Positions 6,631-15,248 of a stretch of 33,012 nucleotides of DNA are shown in pieces (the stretch's first letter is position 1; the number at the start of each line of letters is the position of its first letter). Origin of the DNA: an uncultured Geobacteraceae bacterium (GTDB lineage Bacteria > Desulfobacterota > Desulfuromonadia > Geobacterales > Pseudopelobacteraceae). The DNA is taken from positions 1 through 33,012 of the forward strand of contig CAINRC010000094.1 of assembly GCA_903852495.1 (NCBI GenBank). The letters are read 5' to 3'. Made by a program: the position numbers and the translations under genes. A model generated the notes under the pieces. It was not told where the DNA came from. It searched no databases and was given only the letters and a program-made list of their open reading frames with translations.

Positions 6631-8052
6631 GTGAAAATTCTCTTCGTCCACCCCCACGGAAATAACTGGCTTACTGGGGTTACTGATATAACCACGATTT
6701 TCAATCTCATGCCGCCGCTGGGTATCCTTTCAATCGCTGCCTGGCTTGAGAAACATGGTGTTGATGTTGAGATCCTGGACTGTTATGCGAATCCTGAACC
6801 GCCGGAAACCATAGTCAGGCGTATTGCCGCAACTGGCTGCGATGCTGTCGGGCTTTCCTGTACAACATCTTCTTTTCCGGAAGGTTATCGTATTGTCAGC
6901 CTGCTGAAAGAACGTCACCCGGGGATTACTGTGGTGGTCGGCGGAGCCCATGCCTGTACGATCGGGCCGCCATTGCTTGATACCCATCCGGCTATAGATT
7001 GTCTCGTGATCGGAGAGGGTGAGAATACCATGCTCGATCTGGCTAACGCCGGATTCCGTGGCATTGATAAAATACCAGGGGTTGCGTATCGCGACAGTCA
7101 GGGCAAAGGGGTGCTTTCCTCTCACCGTGAGTTGATCAGCAATCTTGATGATCTTCCCTTTCCCGCCTACCACCGGCTTACAGATTTCCCGAAACGGTAC
7201 AAATTACCGCTATTCAGCTATCCAACTTTTCCAAATACCAGCATTATTTCAAGTCGCGGGTGCCCCTACTCCTGTTCATACTGTGACCGCTCTGTTTTCT
7301 CACGCGGTTTTCGCTTTAATTCCCCTGACTACATCCTTGAACACGTTGCTATGCTGAACAAGGATTACGGCATTCGTCATGTTTTTTTCTATGATGACCT
7401 GTTCACGTTCGATCGCAAACGGGTTGCCGAATTTTGTGAGCTGAAAGAAAAGAAAAATATACACGTCACGTATAACTGCATTGCCCGGCTGGAACATGTG
7501 GATGCAGAACTGCTGTCGCTGCTCAAGCGTTCCGGTTGTTGGCAGGTGAATTTCGGCATAGAGTCCGGCGACCCTGAAGTGTTGAAGAAACACCGTAAAT
7601 TCTACGGACTGGACGAGGTCGGCCAGAAACTGGCGATGGTGAAAAAATCCGGTATGCGCGTTAAAGGCCTGTTTATGGTCGGGTTGCCGGGGGAAGATGA
7701 AGCCGCTATTCGCCGTACCATTGATTATGCGCTTACTTTGCCGCTGGACGAGATCAATGTTACCAAGTTCACCCCTTTCCCTGGAGCACCGGTCTACCAA
7801 AATATCCGTGATTTCGGAGAGTTCAACGAAGAGTGGGAGCTGATGAACTGTATTAACACGGTCTTCGTGCCGAACGGTATGACCAGGCTGCAGATAGATG
7901 ACCTGTATGACGAATTCATCAGCTGTTTTTACCGGCGTAGGCGGATACACTGGGGATATACCAAAATGCTCTGGCAATCGCCGCACAGTATCTATTCTTT
8001 TTTGCGCAATCTTCCCGCTATTCTGGCTTTTGAGGCCAAGCAGAAATGGTGA
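6631..8052 (+). CDS. B12-binding domain radical SAM protein
   Basis: This 473-aa enzyme belongs to the cobalamin-binding-type radical SAM proteins (the BchE/HpnJ-like architecture), which reductively cleave SAM and often methylate or cyclise unactivated carbons. Residues 1 to about 140 fit the Rossmann B12-binding domain (MKILFVHPHG start, PPLGILSIAAWLEKHG, VVGGAHAC, IGEGE). The [4Fe-4S] ligands are Cys211, Cys215 and Cys218 in RGCPYSCSYC, followed by the radical SAM barrel with FFYDDLF, GIESGD and GLPGE motifs. The GTG start at 6631 has AAAGGA upstream. It lies with a PagL-like gene on the plus strand, converging on the minus-strand lipid operon, and is taken here as part of that cluster. 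Substrate unknown. Confidence 0.85.
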   Translation: MKILFVHPHGNNWLTGVTDITTIFNLMPPLGILSIAAWLEKHGVDVEILDCYANPEPPETIVRRIAATGCDAVGLSCTTSSFPEGYRIVSLLKERHPGITVVVGGAHACTIGPPLLDTHPAIDCLVIGEGENTMLDLANAGFRGIDKIPGVAYRDSQGKGVLSSHRELISNLDDLPFPAYHRLTDFPKRYKLPLFSYPTFPNTSIISSRGCPYSCSYCDRSVFSRGFRFNSPDYILEHVAMLNKDYGIRHVFFYDDLFTFDRKRVAEFCELKEKKNIHVTYNCIARLEHVDAELLSLLKRSGCWQVNFGIESGDPEVLKKHRKFYGLDEVGQKLAMVKKSGMRVKGLFMVGLPGEDEAAIRRTIDYALTLPLDEINVTKFTPFPGAPVYQNIRDFGEFNEEWELMNCINTVFVPNGMTRLQIDDLYDEFISCFYRRRRIHWGYTKMLWQSPHSIYSFLRNLPAILAFEAKQKW

Positions 8053-8656
8053 CCTTATAAACCTTCATACTATCAAAAATATACTTCTGGTCTACGCCCT
8101 GACAGCCGCTACTCTTATGCCGGTCAGTGCCCAGGGACAAAACCCCATCGCGACAGCTCACACTGAAGTTGGCTTTTTAACCGGTTACGGCATAACCCAC
8201 CGGGACTTTGGCGCCACACGCACCCAGGTACAGACCTGGGATGCCATTGTGAGAGCCGGATTCTTTCTGTCAGACGAGATTGGCAAGGGGGAGTGGTTTC
8301 AGGGGAGACATCAATTTGTGGCCGAATTGCCGTACCACCTGGCAGTTGACCACGACGGCCGATCAATGACCGGTTTCTATATGCTCGGCCATTGGCGCTT
8401 CACGTCGCATGATAAAATAGCACCCTATGTGTTTGCAGGAGGAGGCCCGATGTATGTTGATCTTGGGCTGCCCAGCATGGGGAGCAGGCTCTGTTTTTCC
8501 TACCAGGCGGGTACCGGAGTACAGTATTTTATCAACAGTACAACAGCGGTCGATTTCCAGTATCGCTATCATCACATATCAAACGGTGATATTGCCGATC
8601 GCAATGAACCGCTTAATTCATCCAAGATCCTGTTTGGTATGGCATATTATTACTAG
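8030..8656 (+). CDS. acyloxyacyl hydrolase, PagL-like lipid A deacylase
   Basis: This is a predicted outer-membrane beta-barrel hydrolase of the PagL/acyloxyacyl hydrolase family, which removes an ester-linked 3-hydroxyacyl chain from lipid A. The C-terminal HHISNG motif carries the His-x-Ser catalytic pair, with a nearby Glu in RNEPLNSS; the protein ends with the aromatic Y-Y-Y typical of barrel proteins. Residues about 12-35 form a signal peptide ending in VSAQG. The start is uncertain: no ATG or GTG is in frame near the signal peptide, and the best candidate is TTG at 8030, inside the upstream radical SAM gene. Its stop overlaps the stop of the convergent MMPL gene in a CTAG. The mature region is about 175 residues, a usual family length. 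Confidence 0.7.
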   Translation: MRPSRNGDLINLHTIKNILLVYALTAATLMPVSAQGQNPIATAHTEVGFLTGYGITHRDFGATRTQVQTWDAIVRAGFFLSDEIGKGEWFQGRHQFVAELPYHLAVDHDGRSMTGFYMLGHWRFTSHDKIAPYVFAGGGPMYVDLGLPSMGSRLCFSYQAGTGVQYFINSTTAVDFQYRYHHISNGDIADRNEPLNSSKILFGMAYYY

Positions 8657-11193
8657 GCAGCTGCCCGTTTACTCCACAGGTGCATGAATGCCGGCAGGGT
8701 TATCAAAGAGAAGAAGGTAATAAAACCTACCCCGATATTGGTGGCCCAGCCGATTGAAGACATGGCACCATAGTCGGTGAAGGCCAGAGAGCCAAACCCG
8801 ACGACCGTGGTCATAGCCGATAGAAAAACCGATCTGCCAATCTGGATATATTGCGCCTCTCTCTCCTCCGGAGTAGTTCCCGACACCCGGAAGCGGATAT
8901 ACAAGCCGAAGTCACTCCCCATTCCCACGATAGTCACCAGCACCATGGCGTTCATGAAATTAAGTCCCATCCCGGTCAGTGCCATAATTCCCAACATACA
9001 GCCAAGAGCGGCCGCAACCGGAAACAGTGAATAGAAAATACCGGTTGGACGCTCGGTAAACTGAATACACAGAAGAAAGAGTACAAACAGGCCGCCCAGA
9101 GAGAATGCCCCGGTAAAGCTGTCTCGCACGGTTTTTTTGAGCTGACTGCTGACAAGTTCAAGACTGCTCAGGCGGGCGGCCGGATCAATGCTGGTCAGAC
9201 CGGCCTGAAAAGCGGGCAGATTAAAGCTGTCGTCTTTGTAGTGAATATAGACCAGGGCATGATACCCAGCGGCGTCTTTGACCAGATGGCGATCGATAAC
9301 TCCCTTGAATGGTGAGTCCACAAAGCGCGCTATAATCTCTTCTGGGTTTACCGGAGCGGCTTGCGCCATACGCCGGCTGGCGTCCAGGAACGGCTGAAAC
9401 GGTTCCTGCGCAAAACCCAGGTGATCAAGCCGGGAACGGAGTACATCAACCGGTCTGCCGCCGGCAAAATATTCCCGTAATTGTCGTGCAATATCAGTCT
9501 GTATGGACTGACTGTTGACGAGACGTGTCAGGGATGACCAGGCAGCGATTTCCTGCCGTGCATGAAATTTTTCCGCCAGCATATCAACCGCAGAGGTCCG
9601 TGCAAGAACATCGGCCAGCTCTTTTCCTTCCACTGCGATCAACAACTGCCGGGGGGCTATGCTCAGGTTTCGTTCAAGTTTTTCCTGAGCCAGAAAAGCC
9701 TCGGAATGACGTGGCTGCAGGTTTTTCAGATCTCCGTCAAAGGTCACCTGACTGGCGAAGCAGCACAGGGCGACCAGCATAAGTAGCGAGGCTGTAATTA
9801 TAATGCCGGGGCGCTGCTGTGTTATACGCCATATTTTGGAAAGTCCGAGTCCCGGTATCGGGCGATAGGTGATTGGATAGTGCTTCTCCATGAAGATCAG
9901 CAGCGGCGGTAAAAAAAGGAAGGTCACGTAGAATGAAAAAATAACCCCCAATCCGACCAGGAGACCCAGTTCAAACAGAGCCCGGACTTCTGAAATCATG
10001 AGTGCCAGAAACGGTATTCCGGTGGTTACTGCGGCGGTAAACACGCCGTGCCCGGTGTCAAGCAGGGCCAAACGCAGGGCTTCTTCGGTGTTTCTACCCG
10101 AGGCCCGTTCGGTATGAAAACGGTCGTAGATATGGATCGAGTAATCGGTCCCGATCCCTGTTATCAGGGCGGTAAAGGCAAAGGATATAATGTGGATGGA
10201 GGAGAGGAACAACCCGGCCGCAGCCAGAGCAAACAGTACGCTACTTGCCAGTATCAACGGTATCAGAAGAGTCGGCAGCAGGCGTCGGTACGCGGCATAA
10301 AAAATTCCGAGGACCACCAGAAGTGATGACGCAACACTGATCAAAATATTCTTTTTCATTTCAGCTTCGTCAAGCACGGCGCTTATATGTGCGCCGGCGC
10401 ATGAGATTGAAACCGCTGCTCCCCGGCGGGCCTCGTTGATTGTTGATACCAGTTTGCGGGCAAAAACCATGTCCTGTACCGGTCTGCCCGGTTCGGCAAT
10501 AATAATAAGGACATTTCCGTTCCGGGACATGAAATAGGGTGATGTCTGGTCAAGGTCAAGCGACTGACTTCCCGATTTGAGGCGCGGCAGGATGAAATCC
10601 CTCAGGTACAGCGGATCTGCGGTCAGCAGACCGGTCATGCCGCCGCCGATCTGGACTGCAAGTTCAGACTGAAGCTGCTGCAAGTATGTTTCAGTCTGTT
10701 GAACAGTGTAGCGCTCACTGAAACGGCCAACATCTTCAGGACGGAGGAATGCCTGCGGGTTGGCCACCGCAAACGAAATAAACCTGTTAAATGCCGCCGC
10801 CTGACGCTCATCATACACCCGCCATGTGACTCGTTTAAAAGCCGGTTCACCATCAATTCTGGATTGTTCCAGGCGCGCGGTAAAACGTCCTGCTTCTGCC
10901 GGCAGCGTCTCTTTGTTGCCTTCCAGCAGAAAATACGCATCGTTGGCGCTGCCGGTCCATTCAAGAGAATCGAGCAGCAGTTTCAGTGCCGGCTGCCGGG
11001 TTGGGAACAGCCGGAAAATGTCAGTATCAAAATGTATGGTAGCAACAGATGCCGCTGACATACCTGTCAAAAGCAGAAAAAGACAGAGGGTGGGGAGGGG
11101 ACGGGAAGTGGTCAGCCGGAATATCCAGGCAAGATGGCGTTGGACGAGGCTGTTGCAGAAAACAGCTACGGCGAAAAAGGGATTCCGCTTCAT
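8653..11193 (-). CDS. MMPL/RND-family lipid exporter
   Basis: This 846-aa inner-membrane transporter is of the MMPL/HpnN type, which uses the proton motive force to move lipids towards the periplasm or outer membrane. It has the duplicated RND plan: one N-terminal helix (about 33-52), a large periplasmic loop (about 55-275), five helices, then the same again. The conserved proton-relay motifs are GIGTDYSIH (346-354) and GMGSDFGLY (about 760). The gene is the last of the minus-strand lipid operon, starts in an ATGA overlap with the lipoprotein gene, and follows a LolA-like carrier. The same trio occurs in aryl polyene clusters. Likely cargo is the lipid or polyene made by the cluster. Confidence 0.85.
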   Translation of the reverse strand: MKRNPFFAVAVFCNSLVQRHLAWIFRLTTSRPLPTLCLFLLLTGMSAASVATIHFDTDIFRLFPTRQPALKLLLDSLEWTGSANDAYFLLEGNKETLPAEAGRFTARLEQSRIDGEPAFKRVTWRVYDERQAAAFNRFISFAVANPQAFLRPEDVGRFSERYTVQQTETYLQQLQSELAVQIGGGMTGLLTADPLYLRDFILPRLKSGSQSLDLDQTSPYFMSRNGNVLIIIAEPGRPVQDMVFARKLVSTINEARRGAAVSISCAGAHISAVLDEAEMKKNILISVASSLLVVLGIFYAAYRRLLPTLLIPLILASSVLFALAAAGLFLSSIHIISFAFTALITGIGTDYSIHIYDRFHTERASGRNTEEALRLALLDTGHGVFTAAVTTGIPFLALMISEVRALFELGLLVGLGVIFSFYVTFLFLPPLLIFMEKHYPITYRPIPGLGLSKIWRITQQRPGIIITASLLMLVALCCFASQVTFDGDLKNLQPRHSEAFLAQEKLERNLSIAPRQLLIAVEGKELADVLARTSAVDMLAEKFHARQEIAAWSSLTRLVNSQSIQTDIARQLREYFAGGRPVDVLRSRLDHLGFAQEPFQPFLDASRRMAQAAPVNPEEIIARFVDSPFKGVIDRHLVKDAAGYHALVYIHYKDDSFNLPAFQAGLTSIDPAARLSSLELVSSQLKKTVRDSFTGAFSLGGLFVLFLLCIQFTERPTGIFYSLFPVAAALGCMLGIMALTGMGLNFMNAMVLVTIVGMGSDFGLYIRFRVSGTTPEEREAQYIQIGRSVFLSAMTTVVGFGSLAFTDYGAMSSIGWATNIGVGFITFFSLITLPAFMHLWSKRAAA

Positions 11194-11882
11194 GGTTTTG
11201 CTTGCAGTGCGGCTAATGGATAGCTGATAAATCCGTCAAGTTTTGGCGAGAATGCCTCTGCCGATAATTCACCGTTCACTTCAGGTTCACTGATTTTTAA
11301 CCGGAAACGTCCTTCTGAAAAGGAGTGCATGATAATTTCGGTAGCCAGCGGTACGCCATTCAGCGCCGTATAGTCGTCGTATGTGACCTCATTCCCGTTT
11401 TTCATCCGTCGTGATGTTATGAGGCCATTCCTGAAAACGACGATCTCCTGAATACCGGTTTTGGTCGTCCGCTCAAGGGTGCCGTACTGCACACCTTTAA
11501 CCGGTTCATCCAGATCCATCATCCAACGGGCATTCCGCCATATTTCTCCCGCACCTTTTTCAGGCAGGTCGGCAATGAAACCGCTGTAGGCGATAGATTT
11601 GGTGGTTTCGACAATAGTTATTTTGTCGCCAACCAGAAAAACCTCCATAAAGGTGGTGCCGAAAGGCGTCAGAATTACCAGATGCATCTGGTCCGGGCGT
11701 TTATACAGCAGATACCCGCTGGCGCTAAGGCCCTGCTCTCCCTTGCTGACTGAAACAGATACCAGTGCTGAAAGGGTATCCACCCGTGCGCCGGGATTAT
11801 AGTTCAACGGTTGCGTCGTAGCACACGCAGTGAGTAACGCGAAAACCATCAGTAACAATAGGGACTTCAATAGTTTTGTCAT
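11190..11882 (-). CDS. outer-membrane lipoprotein of LolB-like type
   Basis: This 230-aa predicted lipoprotein has signal peptide MTKLLKSLLLLMVFALLTAC with lipobox LTAC and lipidated Cys20; the following Ala is compatible with outer-membrane sorting by the E. coli rule. The mature part is rich in alternating strands (LSASGYLLYKRP, MHLVILTPFG, EIVVFRNG), consistent with a LolA/LolB-like half-barrel that could receive a lipid from the neighbouring LolA-like protein. No strong ribosome binding site is seen before the ATG at 11882, and a terminator-like hairpin lies upstream, so expression may be lower than for upstream genes. The exact family is not certain. Confidence 0.7.
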   Translation of the reverse strand: MTKLLKSLLLLMVFALLTACATTQPLNYNPGARVDTLSALVSVSVSKGEQGLSASGYLLYKRPDQMHLVILTPFGTTFMEVFLVGDKITIVETTKSIAYSGFIADLPEKGAGEIWRNARWMMDLDEPVKGVQYGTLERTTKTGIQEIVVFRNGLITSRRMKNGNEVTYDDYTALNGVPLATEIIMHSFSEGRFRLKISEPEVNGELSAEAFSPKLDGFISYPLAALQAKP

Positions 11883-11912
11883 AAGAGTGTCGTACTCTGT
11901 AACCTTTAAAAG

Positions 11913-11938
11913 TTCCCCCGCTCCTTGCGGGAGGGGAA
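11913..11938 (-). terminator. terminator- or attenuator-like hairpin inside the lipid operon
   Basis: On the minus strand TTCCCC-T-CCCGC pairs with GCGGG and GGAA around AAGGA, followed by CTTTT. It lies in the 128-bp gap between the LolA-like gene and the lipoprotein gene. The T tract is short, so partial termination or mRNA processing is as likely as full termination. Confidence 0.45.
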
Positions 11939-12010
11939 GCCAACTGCAAAAACTGGCAAGACAACATTGCGAAGGAATAGCTGTTACATGGCAGTAATCT
12001 GTGGGATTGT

Positions 12011-12613
12011 TTATTCCAGTCTGAAATCTCTCTCTGTAAGGCCTTGATTACGGTTGACCTTGCGGAAAACCATGCTGGCACGATCACCGTTTTGTTCGGT
12101 GATAACAAGTTTCCGGAATTCTCCGTTTTCGTTAAAGCTGATGGTGACTTCCTGAATCTGGCCGTTCGTGGGCGTTATGCCTACTGTATAGAGGCCGGAG
12201 GCCAGGTCGGCGTGAATCTTCATTCCGTCCGGCAGTGCGGTAATCGGCTTTGAAAAGCGTGTCATCCACTGCCGGAGTCCCTGATCCGGAGGCAGCACAA
12301 TTCGACTGAGTTCATTCGTACCTATTTTCTGCTCAATGGTGCCGTCCCGTAGCAGTAGTGTGCTGGAATATGGCTTGGCTATTTTCATCCAAAAGAGATC
12401 CGGTTTACGGAAGCGAACAGTGCCGTTCATCTGTATGCTGCGCTTCATCAGTTTCAACTGTTTTTCCTGAGTAATTTCAGCTGTGAAGTCATTGATCCCG
12501 GAAAATGCGCGACGTAAAGCATTCAGACCTTCAAGAGGGTCTATCTGCCGGGCTACTGCGGATAGCGGCAGCAGCAAGACCGCCATAATAATAATACTAC
12601 CTGTTATCTTCAT
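12011..12613 (-). CDS. LolA-like outer-membrane lipoprotein carrier protein
   Basis: This 200-aa periplasmic protein is of the LolA superfamily. It has a signal peptide (MKITGSIIIMAVLLLPLSAVA) followed by the hallmark elements: helix LEGLNALRRAFSGINDFTAEITQEK, the GTVRFRKPDLFWMKIAKPY strand pair, LLLRDGTI and a C-terminal half-barrel. LolA proteins carry hydrophobic lipids across the periplasm; paralogues in lipid or polyene clusters are thought to carry the cluster product rather than lipoproteins. The ATG at 12613 is preferred over the TTG at 12628 because GGCAGG is correctly spaced. It follows the dehydratase gene directly, with no overlap. Confidence 0.83.
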   Translation of the reverse strand: MKITGSIIIMAVLLLPLSAVARQIDPLEGLNALRRAFSGINDFTAEITQEKQLKLMKRSIQMNGTVRFRKPDLFWMKIAKPYSSTLLLRDGTIEQKIGTNELSRIVLPPDQGLRQWMTRFSKPITALPDGMKIHADLASGLYTVGITPTNGQIQEVTISFNENGEFRKLVITEQNGDRASMVFRKVNRNQGLTERDFRLE

Positions 12614-12614
12614 A

Positions 12615-13031
12615 TCATAACCTGCCAATGCCGATGGTCATGCTGGCTTTTAACAATACGGTACCATCATCCTTTGCCACCTCTCCCTCGACGAGGCAAA
12701 GTCGACCAAAAGACTTCACGATACGCACCGAGATAGACAGTGTATCCCCTGCACACGGCATATCATAAAACTCCGAGTGGTTGACAGCGGCAAGAAAACC
12801 ACTGTCATTTTGTTCGAGGCCTGCTGTTATGCCGGCCAACTGGGCTACGCACTCCAACAATAAAATTTGTGGGAACCCTTCCGGAGAGTCTGTTACTCGA
12901 CGTAGAGCTTTGGCCGTTATCCCCGGTTCCAATTCCTGAATACGGTCGATCATCAAAAAAGGATAGCGGTGCGGTAAGTATGCTGCCGGGTCAGGATTAA
13001 ACAGGGGACCCTCCCGTGAGGGAAATGGCAT
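12615..13031 (-). CDS. FabZ-like 3-hydroxyacyl-ACP dehydratase
   Basis: This 138-aa hotdog-fold dehydratase would convert 3-hydroxyacyl-ACP to the trans-2-enoyl form. The catalytic pair is His21 in LPHRYPFLMIDR and Glu60 in ILLLECVAQLAG, both as in FabZ. The ATG at 13031 gives a family-length protein with GAAGG upstream; longer forms would extend into a frame that overlaps the KS-like gene. The true gene still overlaps that gene's 3' end by about 35 bp. With the ketoreductase and ketosynthase but no enoyl reductase, repeated use of this enzyme would give a polyene or unsaturated chain. Confidence 0.85.
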   Translation of the reverse strand: MPFPSREGPLFNPDPAAYLPHRYPFLMIDRIQELEPGITAKALRRVTDSPEGFPQILLLECVAQLAGITAGLEQNDSGFLAAVNHSEFYDMPCAGDTLSISVRIVKSFGRLCLVEGEVAKDDGTVLLKASMTIGIGRL

Positions 13032-14043
13032 AGTGGGGGCCTTCAGGAGATGAAGCCAGATGCAGTCCCTTCTGGTTGCTGCGAAGCGTGGCGAGGAGCG
13101 CACACAGTGCCGTGCCGCCCATGGCCAGAGAACGACCGACTGCCGGTTCAATTTGTAATGGCGGCGGTGACTGAGTCAGTACCTTGCTGAACAGTTTCGT
13201 CCGGGCTGCTGTACCGGAAAAAGAACAGCAGGTACCAGCAGTCAAATCACCCAGTAAAATCTGCTCTGCTTCCTCCTCATATCCCGGCACGATCAGTCCC
13301 ACGGTGGAAACAGTTGAAACCTGCGCCAGAATTTTTGCGTGACGAGCTGCGGCATGTTCGGCATGCTCAATAATAAGGAGGCCGCACCCTTCGCCAAAGG
13401 CGGCAGCATAGCTGTTCAGCTGACCGGTTGCGGCAAATCCTGCAATCATTAACGGCATCAGGCTGTCGGCACCGCCGGTTATCATAACGTCTGCCCGTCC
13501 CTCTTCAATACATCTGCACGCCACGAGGAATGCAGACTCTGCGGAGCAGAAACGTTGCACCATGGTGAGATTCGGGCCTTTCAAGCCATACTCGATGGAG
13601 GCGTTGCTTGCCGGTGCATTGGGAACTGTATTGGGAAAGAGCATGGGGGAGAGTCCTTCGACTCCTCCCGTAAAATAGCCTTCAAGGAACTCGGCAGAAT
13701 TTGCCAGGCCGCTAAAACCGCAGCCGAGGGCAATGCCGATACGCTCCGGCTGCAGTTGCGTGACATCAAGTCCTGCATCTTTCAGAGCCAAACCTGTTGT
13801 TGCAACAGTAAACTGGCTGCAGCGGTCCATTTTACGGGCCTTTAGGGGGGGCATAAAATCAGATGCCTTGAAATTGACCGCTCGTCCCCAGAGCAGATCT
13901 TTGCCGCATGAATATTCCGGGGGGACAGGGGTCAGGGCACTTTCCTTTGCCGTCATCATGTGCAGCAATTGCCCGCTATCAGTACCGGCAGCCGATAACG
14001 ACGCATACCCTGTTATGACAATATTCTGGAAATCGTATCTCAT
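12997..14043 (-). CDS. ketosynthase-like protein lacking both catalytic histidines (chain-length-factor-like)
   Basis: This 348-aa member of the thiolase/ketosynthase fold is about 50 residues shorter than the adjacent true KS. It retains a Cys at the nucleophile position (Cys166 in RFCSAESA), but the HGTGT region is replaced by a SFSGTAAR-like stretch, and the second histidine (GHxLGAAG) is Arg304 in VGRSLAMGG. It should therefore not be a normal condensing enzyme. In type II polyketide and aryl polyene systems a degenerate KS (CLF or KS-beta) pairs with the active KS and sets chain length; the ATGA overlap with the KS gene upstream supports a heterodimer. Retention of Cys is unusual for a classical CLF. 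Confidence 0.8.
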   Translation of the reverse strand: MRYDFQNIVITGYASLSAAGTDSGQLLHMMTAKESALTPVPPEYSCGKDLLWGRAVNFKASDFMPPLKARKMDRCSQFTVATTGLALKDAGLDVTQLQPERIGIALGCGFSGLANSAEFLEGYFTGGVEGLSPMLFPNTVPNAPASNASIEYGLKGPNLTMVQRFCSAESAFLVACRCIEEGRADVMITGGADSLMPLMIAGFAATGQLNSYAAAFGEGCGLLIIEHAEHAAARHAKILAQVSTVSTVGLIVPGYEEEAEQILLGDLTAGTCCSFSGTAARTKLFSKVLTQSPPPLQIEPAVGRSLAMGGTALCALLATLRSNQKGLHLASSPEGPHYAISLTGGSPV

Positions 14044-15248
14044 CGGGCAAGTACCAAAGAAGTAATGTTGCCGCCAAAAGCAAAAGAATTTGAGATGGCA
14101 ATGTCCGAGCCGCTGGGAATCGGACCATTATGGCAGTATTCCAGATCACATTCAGGATCTCTGCCTCGGAAATTAAGTGTTTGAGGAATAAATTTTCCCC
14201 CCAGTGCGATAATGGTGGCAACCGCTTCGATAGCCCCGGCGGCTCCGAGGCAATGTCCGGTCAGCGCCTTGGTGGAAACAAGCGGGACATGGGCCGCCCG
14301 CTCTCCGAAAACCAGCTTCAGTGCATTTGACTCGACTACGTCGTTGAGCGGTGTGCCGGTACCATGGGCGTTTACCCAGCCAATCCGACCGGCGTCCACT
14401 CCTGCCGCTGCAAGAGCATTACTCATAACTCTGGCTGCGTTTGAGCCGCTTGGCTCAGGAGCGGTCATATGGTGCGCTTCTCCCGCAATGGAGTAGCCGA
14501 GTACATACCCAAGAATGGTTGCCCCACGGGAGATGGCATCATGTTCCTGCTCAAGCACCATGAAAGCAGCCCCCTCTCCAAGAGAAATCCCCTGGCGTCC
14601 AAGGCTGAAGGGGGAACAGGGGTTTGGATCAATTACCTTGAGGGCATTGAAGCCGGCAAAGGTGAGAATTGAAAGCGTATCCGATCCGCCAGCAACCACG
14701 GCACGCTGTTTTCCGGTTGCAATCAGCTCCGCCCCCCAGCCGATGGCGGTTGAGGACGAGGAACAAGCGGTCGTTATACTCCCCTGATACCCGGCGAGAC
14801 CAAATCTGATGGCTATCTCGGTGGACGTTTTATCAGGAAGAATGCCTCGCAGCAGTGACGGTTCCGCTTTTACTCCCTGTATGTGTGACCTAAGCCACTG
14901 CTCTGACTGGAACATGCCGGATGCGCCGGCCCCTAATGATACGCCGACCTGATAGGGATTATATGCGCCGAGCACTCCGCTCTGCCTGAGCGCTTCACCG
15001 GCAGCGATAATGCCGAATTGGTCTGCGCGGGAAAGCTTGTGGGTTTCGCGGGAATCAAAGTAGGTACGTGGGTCATACTCTTTGATTTGGCAGCCGAGTT
15101 TTGAAGGAAAAGCGGAAACATCAAAAAGATCAAGCGGCGCTATGCCGCTGATCCCGTTTGCCAGAGACGCAGCAAAAGCCGGAACATCTTTTCCGGTGCC
15201 GCAAAAGATGCCGATTCCTGTTATGGCGACCCGGTTGCTCGCTGTCAT
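14040..15248 (-). CDS. 3-oxoacyl-ACP synthase II (FabF-type ketosynthase)
   Basis: This 402-aa condensing enzyme adds two-carbon units to an acyl-ACP from malonyl-ACP. It has the complete catalytic triad: Cys162 in TTACSSSSTA, His295 in NAHGTGTP and His332 in GHCLGAAG. Length and motif spacing match FabF. Its ATG overlaps the stop of the ketoreductase gene (ATGA), and its stop overlaps the start of the KS-like partner in the same way. It is taken as the active subunit of a dedicated KS heterodimer rather than the housekeeping FabF, because it sits within the specialised cluster. Confidence 0.9.
   Translation of the reverse strand: MTASNRVAITGIGIFCGTGKDVPAFAASLANGISGIAPLDLFDVSAFPSKLGCQIKEYDPRTYFDSRETHKLSRADQFGIIAAGEALRQSGVLGAYNPYQVGVSLGAGASGMFQSEQWLRSHIQGVKAEPSLLRGILPDKTSTEIAIRFGLAGYQGSITTACSSSSTAIGWGAELIATGKQRAVVAGGSDTLSILTFAGFNALKVIDPNPCSPFSLGRQGISLGEGAAFMVLEQEHDAISRGATILGYVLGYSIAGEAHHMTAPEPSGSNAARVMSNALAAAGVDAGRIGWVNAHGTGTPLNDVVESNALKLVFGERAAHVPLVSTKALTGHCLGAAGAIEAVATIIALGGKFIPQTLNFRGRDPECDLEYCHNGPIPSGSDIAISNSFAFGGNITSLVLAR

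Noticed and set aside
6434..6634. A 66-codon ORF overlapping the radical SAM GTG start
   Set aside because: The GTGA overlap is tempting, but the ribosome binding site is weak and the sequence shows no recognisable features.
7300..7986. A 228-codon minus-strand frame within the first radical SAM gene
   Set aside because: Antisense shadow of a gene with a complete CxxxCxxC and B12-type domain.
7898..8029. Upstream extension of the PagL-like protein to an ATG at 7898
   Set aside because: It would overlap the radical SAM gene by 155 bp and place 44 extra residues before the signal peptide.
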